Shown piece after piece: positions 22,887 through 26,323 of a DNA stretch of 26,323 nucleotides. The DNA lies in IMG/VR virus record IMGVR_UViG_3300035145_000626, positions 1-26,323 of that record; one strand, 5' to 3'. The translations under genes were made by a program, and so were the position numbers. The DNA comes from a virus. The notes beneath the pieces are model-generated. The model had not been told where the DNA came from. It did not search any database and saw nothing but the letters and a program-made list of their open reading frames with translations. Each line of letters begins with the position of its first letter. Position 1 is the first letter of the stretch.

Positions 22887-23541
22887 TGGCGTGGGTGTGA
22901 TCTTCAACAGGGATTGGCTTGAGCACTACGTCAGCACAGATTGCTTTGAAGGGGCTGTCATCGGAAAAGCCGTAGCCGTTTTTTATGGCTTCAGAGCAAG
23001 CCTTGAGTCGCCCCATCTCGTAGTTGAGGCGTTTTTCAGCAAGAGCTTGTTCATAGAGGGCGACTTGTTTGCGTGCCGCCTGTTTACACAGCTCAATCGG
23101 TTGACGATCCAGTGGGATTGAAAACGTGGCTGTGATGCCAAAGTTATGGCTGAAGTTCTGGCGATAGCCAGTTCTCATCGGCTTGTAGTAAAGGATTTTG
23201 CCAGGGTTGTCTGGAACGCCATCTGGCCCGTCTTTGCCGTTTTTGTCAGGCTTGCCCTTGTTATCGCTGGTGTCATAAATGGGCTCTTGGTAATACTCGT
23301 TATTGGGGAAGCCGTAGGAATTGACGGTTGAGACAAACGGGCTGATGTTCAGCGTGGCTGTATCGCACTGAATGCCTGAGCCGTAAAACTGGCGCATGTA
23401 TTGCCCAGGATTGATCTGGACAGCCTGATTAACGACTGAACCGCTGCTGTTGCTGACAGGTGCAGCAGTCGCGTTCATCTGTGCCGCTGCTGGCGCTCCA
23501 TACATCAAGCCAAGCAACAGAAGACTTGCCGCTGTTTTCAT
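22759..23541 (-). CDS. Exported protein with four cysteines, minus-strand cassette
   Basis: A 260-residue protein with a Sec signal (MKTAASLLLLGLMYGAPAAA, cleavage before Q21). The mature part starts NATAAPVSNSSGSVVNQAVQ, then QYMRQFYGSGIQCDTATLNI, which I recall from a family of secreted marine phage proteins. A Lys/Gly/Asp/Pro linker spans about 93-115. Residues 145-190 look helical (QPIELCKQAARKQVALYEQA). Cysteines at 59, 152, 182 and 202 could form two disulfides in the periplasm. It is the last gene of a four-gene chain, overlapping the 128-residue gene by 4 bases, and runs 128 bases into the end of the convergent + gene. No function can be assigned. Confidence 0.72.
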   Translation of the reverse strand: MKTAASLLLLGLMYGAPAAAQMNATAAPVSNSSGSVVNQAVQINPGQYMRQFYGSGIQCDTATLNISPFVSTVNSYGFPNNEYYQEPIYDTSDNKGKPDKNGKDGPDGVPDNPGKILYYKPMRTGYRQNFSHNFGITATFSIPLDRQPIELCKQAARKQVALYEQALAEKRLNYEMGRLKACSEAIKNGYGFSDDSPFKAICADVVLKPIPVEDHTHAITYPQPDVKPLVRDSDLSAPGSAPVKIPVLPFSKGASSQPSS

Positions 23542-23924
23542 TGGCTGAAGGTGCTGGTGGAATCAACGACCGCCTCAACGACTGTTTCACGGCTGATGTT
23601 GACCTTTTCGATCAAGCCAGGACCGCTAAAGGTTTCTGCGAACTGGAACGGTTGACCGGCTGTGGTCTGCTTCCAGTTACCACGGGTCTGGAACGTAATG
23701 CTGTTGGTGCTTGGCGTAGGGCTGACAATGCCGTTTACCGGCTGCACGTTTTTGCCGGAGACGGTGTACTCAAAGCCAGTGCGGTAAGACTCGGAGACAA
23801 TCGACTCTTTAACCACAGTTTTTGACTCTGTCCGGGAAGTGACCACACCAGTGGCGAAGTTAGGGACAACTGGGACGGCTACTGCTGGAGTTGGTAACAG
23901 CAGCAGAAGAATTAGCCGTTTCAC
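23538..23924 (-). CDS. Exported beta-rich protein, minus-strand cassette
   Basis: A 128-residue protein with a Sec signal (MKRLILLLLLPTPAVA, cleavage before VP). The mature 112 residues are strand-like: TGVVTSRTESKTVVKESIVS, YRTGFEYTVSGKNV, NSITFQTRGNWKQTTAGQPF, then FAETFSGPGLIEKVNISRET. It lacks cysteines. It shares ATGA overlaps with both neighbours (23538-23541 and 23921-23924), so the three exported proteins are probably made together and in related amounts. The family is not named; I recall similar short exported proteins beside each other in cyanophage genomes. Confidence 0.7.
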   Translation of the reverse strand: MKRLILLLLLPTPAVAVPVVPNFATGVVTSRTESKTVVKESIVSESYRTGFEYTVSGKNVQPVNGIVSPTPSTNSITFQTRGNWKQTTAGQPFQFAETFSGPGLIEKVNISRETVVEAVVDSTSTFSQ

Positions 23925-24415
23925 CGTGTCGTCAGCTCAGTAACAACTTGGCCGATTGCACTGGTGTTAGCTCCACCGGCTGTGACGGTAACTGCGCCAG
24001 AGGTTGAGATTGTGCCAGCCAAGGTTGATGCAGTTCCTGCAGCTGTACTGGTGATATCAGAGAAGGCGGGCACGGCTCCCACTGTTGGGGCGGATGTCGG
24101 GATTGTGTCGCCTGCCTGGAACGAGTTGCTGAAGCTGAACGCTGACCCGTTTGTGGATTGAGTCGCAGTGACGGCGGTCAAAGCGTTGACGCCATTAGTG
24201 TGAGCGCCCAGGCCGCCAATAGCGCCAGAAGTAGTGCCATCAGTGGTGTTGACCCCACTCCCGCTCACGGAATAGCTGTTGCCCTGTCTAATCGCACGAG
24301 TTGACGCCCCACCGACATCGAGCTGGAGGCTGCTGCTGATCCGGTGGGTAAGGTCAGCATGAGCGGGAAGAGCAGCTGCCAAAGTGATGCCCAATACCAA
24401 AAGTGTCCGGGTCAT
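23921..24415 (-). CDS. Exported Ser/Thr/Gly-rich protein, minus-strand cassette
   Basis: A 164-residue protein with a Sec signal (MTRTLLVLGITLAAALPAHA, cleavage before DLTH). The mature part opens with DLTHRISSSLQLDVGGAST and continues with low-complexity Ser/Thr/Gly/Ala sequence (NSYSVSGSGVNTTDGTTSGA, AFSFSNSF, TSTAAGTASTLAGTISTSG), typical of secreted beta-structured or fibrous proteins. It has no cysteine and no membrane segment after the signal. ATGA overlaps link it to the holin-like gene before it and the 128-residue gene after it. It may self-assemble, but the curli repeat pattern is absent. Function unknown. Confidence 0.7.
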   Translation of the reverse strand: MTRTLLVLGITLAAALPAHADLTHRISSSLQLDVGGASTRAIRQGNSYSVSGSGVNTTDGTTSGAIGGLGAHTNGVNALTAVTATQSTNGSAFSFSNSFQAGDTIPTSAPTVGAVPAFSDITSTAAGTASTLAGTISTSGAVTVTAGGANTSAIGQVVTELTTR

Positions 24416-24675
24416 TTGATGCCAGCTTTGGTGTCTTTGTTGTCAACAATAGTCGGCTTCTTGTTGCCATTGCCATTGGACTTACGTTCGATGCCGAACG
24501 ATGCCATCGCGCCAGTCAACAGTGACGCCACGAACGTATTGTCCATCTTCATCTGAGGAAAGATCCCCAGGTACGAAGCGGTCAGCAACGCAGCACTCCA
24601 AGCGAGCACCAACGCTTTGACGACATCCGCCATTGAGATGCCTTCTTTTTCGTGGCTCTCTGTCGGTTCTGTCAT
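24412..24675 (-). CDS. Holin-like membrane protein, first gene of minus-strand cassette
   Basis: This 87-residue protein has a short charged start (MTEPTESHEKEGIS), a membrane helix (ADVVKALVLAWSAALLTASY), a turn (LGIFPQMKMDN), a second weaker helix (TFVASLLTGAMASFGIE) and a basic, Asn/Lys-rich tail. Two helices with a charged tail and this length suit a small phage holin, and lysis-type genes lie just across on the + strand. A second start at residue 15 (ATG ending at 24633 on the minus strand) has a better Shine-Dalgarno, AAGAAGG seven bases upstream, giving 73 residues. It starts a chain of 4-base overlaps with three exported proteins. Holin is a reasonable but unproven reading; a membrane anchor or chaperone for the exported set is the alternative. 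Confidence 0.5.
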   Translation of the reverse strand: MTEPTESHEKEGISMADVVKALVLAWSAALLTASYLGIFPQMKMDNTFVASLLTGAMASFGIERKSNGNGNKKPTIVDNKDTKAGIK

Positions 24676-24699
24676 GATGAAGGCAGTGGCAGTCAGATC

Positions 24700-24951
24700 A
24701 TGGTTGAAGTCTGGGCTGCTGTCGCTGGAGCGTCAATAACCACTGCTGCACTAGGCGTTTCAGGCATTAGCCGTCAAACACGCCAAGGTCAGGACTCGTT
24801 GATTCGTTTGACTACTGCGGTGGACAACTTGTCGAGCCGCTTGGACATTCTCCACAACGACATTAAAACCAAAGATGTGGAGGTGTTTGCCAGGTTGAAT
24901 GAACTGGAGCGTGCAGTGGCACGGCTGGAAGGTCATACAGATAGGCACTAA
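24700..24951 (+). CDS. Membrane-anchored coiled-coil protein (XhlA/spanin-like)
   Basis: This 83-residue protein takes the ATG at 24700; upstream in-frame codons to 24652 lie inside the oppositely oriented gene. It has a membrane helix at residues 3-22 (EVWAAVAGASITTAALGVSG) and then a heptad-rich coiled coil to the end (DSLIRLTTAVDNLSSRLDIL, DVEVFARLNELERAVARLEG). This N-anchored coiled-coil plan is shared by XhlA-type lysis accessory proteins and inner-membrane spanins, and by many short marine phage proteins. Its 5' end is 24 bases from the divergent start of the holin-like gene, leaving no room for a promoter between them. Confidence 0.6.
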   Translation: MVEVWAAVAGASITTAALGVSGISRQTRQGQDSLIRLTTAVDNLSSRLDILHNDIKTKDVEVFARLNELERAVARLEGHTDRH

Positions 24952-24978
24952 CGTATTAGTGATATTCAAGGCAGTCCG

Positions 24979-25152
24979 ATGCTTTTGATTCTCAAGCCTG
25001 TGTTGATGACTATGTGGAAATCACGGGCCTTCAAAGAACTGATTGTCGCGATGTGCGAGAAGGTTGTATCGCGCACCGATAACGATTTGGATGACCTGGC
25101 TGTCAAGCACCTGCGTGACCTGCTGCTGCCTGACACAAGGATTGAAAAATAG
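24979..25152 (+). CDS. Small protein upstream of the C39 peptidase, 57 residues
   Basis: Too short for routine gene finding. It begins MLLILKPVLMTMWKSRAFKE (hydrophobic, then basic) and continues LIVAMCEKVVSRTDNDLDDL and AVKHLRDLLLPDTRIEK. The pattern SRAFKELIVAMCEKVVSRTD followed by NDLDDLAV recurs, as far as I remember, in small proteins next to lysis genes of marine phages. It is probably helical and may associate with the membrane by its N-terminus. It ends three bases before the TTG start of the peptidase gene, which suggests coupled translation. Function unknown. Confidence 0.6.
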   Translation: MLLILKPVLMTMWKSRAFKELIVAMCEKVVSRTDNDLDDLAVKHLRDLLLPDTRIEK

Positions 25153-25155
25153 ACC

Positions 25156-25902
25156 TTGTCCGGCATCATCCAAGTGACCCTGCTGGTCATCGCCATGGCA
25201 CTCGCGTTGCTGCCGTTTTTCGAGTGGTATAAGCCAGACGTGCCGCATCGCATGGCTGCCATCAAGCAGCTGGAAGAGGCGATGCCTCCTGAGTTGTTGT
25301 CAGAAGATGCTGAGTGGTTTCAGGCTTGGAAAGCTAGCGGCATCGACCAGGAGGTGTACTTGCCTCGTTATTTCCGACAACTCGATCTGCCCGGCGGTGA
25401 ACGTAAGTGCTTCACCTCGTCTGGAGCGATGGCGGCGGCTTACTTCAAAAAGATTGCCACGCAAGAGGAGTACGAACAGATAAGGAAGCGATACGGGGAC
25501 ACCACCTCTGTTTACGCTCACGTCAAAGCACTGACGAGCCTGGGCCTGCAGGTTCGCTTTGTTGACAATGCTGATGCAGAAGACGTGATGGAGGCCATCG
25601 ACGCGGGCGTCATCGTTATGGCCGGGTGGTATCACCGTGGTGACATGCTGCGCGGTGAACCGCCAATGTGCGGTAGTGAAGATTGCGGACACTGGTCTGT
25701 CATTCACGGCTACAGCGGGCGATACAGCAACGACGCGAGTTGGCTGATGAGCGATCCGCTCGGCCTGCCAGATATTGAGAGGGGCACGCACAATCCTGCT
25801 CTGTCTGGTTATCGCGTCAGCGTGCGGCAGGCTGCATTTCATCAACGTTGGCAAGTCAATGGCCCTAGGAGCGGCTGGGCCATATTTGTCGAGGCACAAT
25901 AG
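25156..25902 (+). CDS. C39-like cysteine peptidase with N-terminal membrane segment, candidate endolysin
   Basis: A 248-residue protein. Residues 3-24 are a hydrophobic anchor or signal-arrest segment (GIIQVTLLVIAMALALLPFF). Residues 65-245 match the papain-like C39 family: catalytic C85 in RKCFTSSGAMAAAYF, H179 in CGHWSVIHGY and D200 in LMSDPLG. Such peptidases in marine phages are considered wall-cutting lysins; an ABC-transporter maturation role is unlikely without a transporter. The start is TTG at 25156, because the next ATG (25195) would delete half of the anchor; no start has a strong Shine-Dalgarno. A membrane anchor plus an enzyme domain recalls signal-arrest-release endolysins. It stands after a coiled-coil membrane protein and near a holin-like gene. 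Confidence 0.75.
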   Translation: MSGIIQVTLLVIAMALALLPFFEWYKPDVPHRMAAIKQLEEAMPPELLSEDAEWFQAWKASGIDQEVYLPRYFRQLDLPGGERKCFTSSGAMAAAYFKKIATQEEYEQIRKRYGDTTSVYAHVKALTSLGLQVRFVDNADAEDVMEAIDAGVIVMAGWYHRGDMLRGEPPMCGSEDCGHWSVIHGYSGRYSNDASWLMSDPLGLPDIERGTHNPALSGYRVSVRQAAFHQRWQVNGPRSGWAIFVEAQ

Positions 25903-25922
25903 GTTGCACTTAAAAGCAGCGA

Positions 25923-26323
25923 ATGTCGGTTCTGTGTGACTGGGAGATCAAGGCAAGGTGTCAAAAAAGCCAAATGGTCACCCCTTTTGATGCAGAGTTG
26001 CTAAACCCAGCCAGCCTGGATCTGCGGCTGGGTCTGCATTTGATGGTTGAAAACATCTGCGACCCTGAGCTGATCCGCGTTGACATTTCAGGCAGAACAG
26101 AGGATGACCCGTTCATGCTGCAGCCGGGTGAGTTTTGCTTGGCTGAAACACTTGAGCTGTTTAACATCCCCGACGACATCAGCTGCCAATTTGTACTCAA
26201 GTCAAGCCGCGCACGATCTGGTCTTAATCACTTGCTTGCTGGCTGGTGCGACCCAGGCTGGCACGGATCGCGGCTAACTCTTGAGCTGAAAAACGAGCGC
26301 CTGCATCACCCGCTGCCTCTATA
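25923..26323 (+). CDS. dcd: dCTP deaminase (partial, 3' end outside window)
   Basis: An open frame from the ATG at 25923 to the end of the window (133 codons so far). The Dcd/dUTPase fold is clear: PFDAELLNPASLDLRLGLHL, a LQPGEFCLAETLELFNIPDD stretch, KSSRARSGL (binding and catalytic Ser and Arg region) and GWCDPGWHGSRLTLELKNE, with the conserved Glu of the active site in TLEL. It turns dCTP into dUTP, feeding dTMP synthesis for phage DNA. It begins the nucleotide-metabolism or replication part of the genome, 20 bases after the peptidase, and would have been missed because no stop is reached. The missing end prevents deciding between mono- and bifunctional enzyme. Confidence 0.9.
   Translation, partial: MSVLCDWEIKARCQKSQMVTPFDAELLNPASLDLRLGLHLMVENICDPELIRVDISGRTEDDPFMLQPGEFCLAETLELFNIPDDISCQFVLKSSRARSGLNHLLAGWCDPGWHGSRLTLELKNERLHHPLPL

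Noticed and set aside
23460-23825. + strand frame of 121 residues inside the exported cassette
   Set aside because: It lies opposite two genes with signal peptides and 4-base overlaps and has no recognisable feature of its own.
23921-24415. Curli or amyloid subunit
   Set aside because: The protein is Ser/Thr/Gly-rich and exported, but the S-x5-QxGxxNxAxxxQ repeat of curlin is not present and no CsgG-like gene is nearby.
24700-24740. Promoter for the minus-strand cassette (TTGACG at 24736 to 24731)
   Set aside because: The -35-like box is fair, but at 17 bases the -10 is CAGACT, too poor to support a call.
25300-25899. Minus-strand frame of 199 residues opposite the C39 peptidase
   Set aside because: The + strand has the full catalytic triad and fold; the minus frame is a shadow.
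1-26323. CRISPR array, tRNA, integrase or attachment site
   Set aside because: No regularly spaced repeats, cloverleaf or recombinase motifs were seen on either strand.

Overview
The window is a near gap-free stretch of a tailed-phage (siphovirus) genome, or a prophage-like copy of one. The left 18 kb follows the lambda order of packaging, head and tail genes: small and large terminase, gpW-like joiner, portal, protease/major capsid, head completion, tail terminator, tail tube, G/GT chaperones, tape measure, then M, L, K, I and J. Most junctions overlap by 1, 4 or 8 bases (TGATG, ATGA, GTGA), so the + strand reads as one long translationally coupled operon. I see no integrase, repressor, tRNA or host gene. 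The small secreted and basic proteins on the right resemble, from memory, families in marine cyanophage and uncultured marine phage genomes. A Gram-negative marine host, possibly a picocyanobacterium, is therefore my best guess, but it is an inference.

Packaging and head (1-8483): a repeat-bearing leader precedes terS; then terL (GpA type), a gpW-like protein with an Ig-like N-terminal part, and a lambda gpB-type portal. Next is a four-part polypeptide of 795 residues joining two N-terminal accessory domains, an HK97-type S78 protease and an HK97-fold major capsid protein. A strong internal ribosome binding site and ATG sit exactly at the protease/capsid border. Two small head genes, a gpFII-like connector and a 211-residue fibre/jelly-roll protein in an unexpected place complete the head block.

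Tail (8486-20347): gpU-like terminator, tube protein, G and T joined by a textbook -1 frameshift element, a short tape measure (595 residues, predicting a tail of roughly 90 nm by the usual 0.15 nm per residue rule), M, L (with the four iron-sulfur cysteines of lambda gpL in identical spacing and an extra N-terminal module), K (JAMM plus NlpC/P60), I, J, and a fibre with repeats and a probable self-processing C-terminus.

Accessory and lysis region (20380-26323): a series of very small genes (45, 57 and 41 residues), a mini outer-membrane-like protein, a strong terminator, and then the only minus-strand genes of the window. One minus-strand gene stands alone; the other four form a chain with 4-base overlaps, a holin-like protein followed by three consecutive Sec-signal proteins. 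After these the + strand resumes with a membrane/coiled-coil protein, a 57-residue protein, a C39-like cysteine peptidase with an N-terminal membrane segment (candidate endolysin), and a dCTP deaminase cut off by the window end.

The packaging and tail genes are ordinary in kind. The parts most worth a second look are the capsid fusion with its internal start, the frameshift element, the misplaced fibre-like head protein, and the minus-strand secreted cassette, whose function I cannot name.
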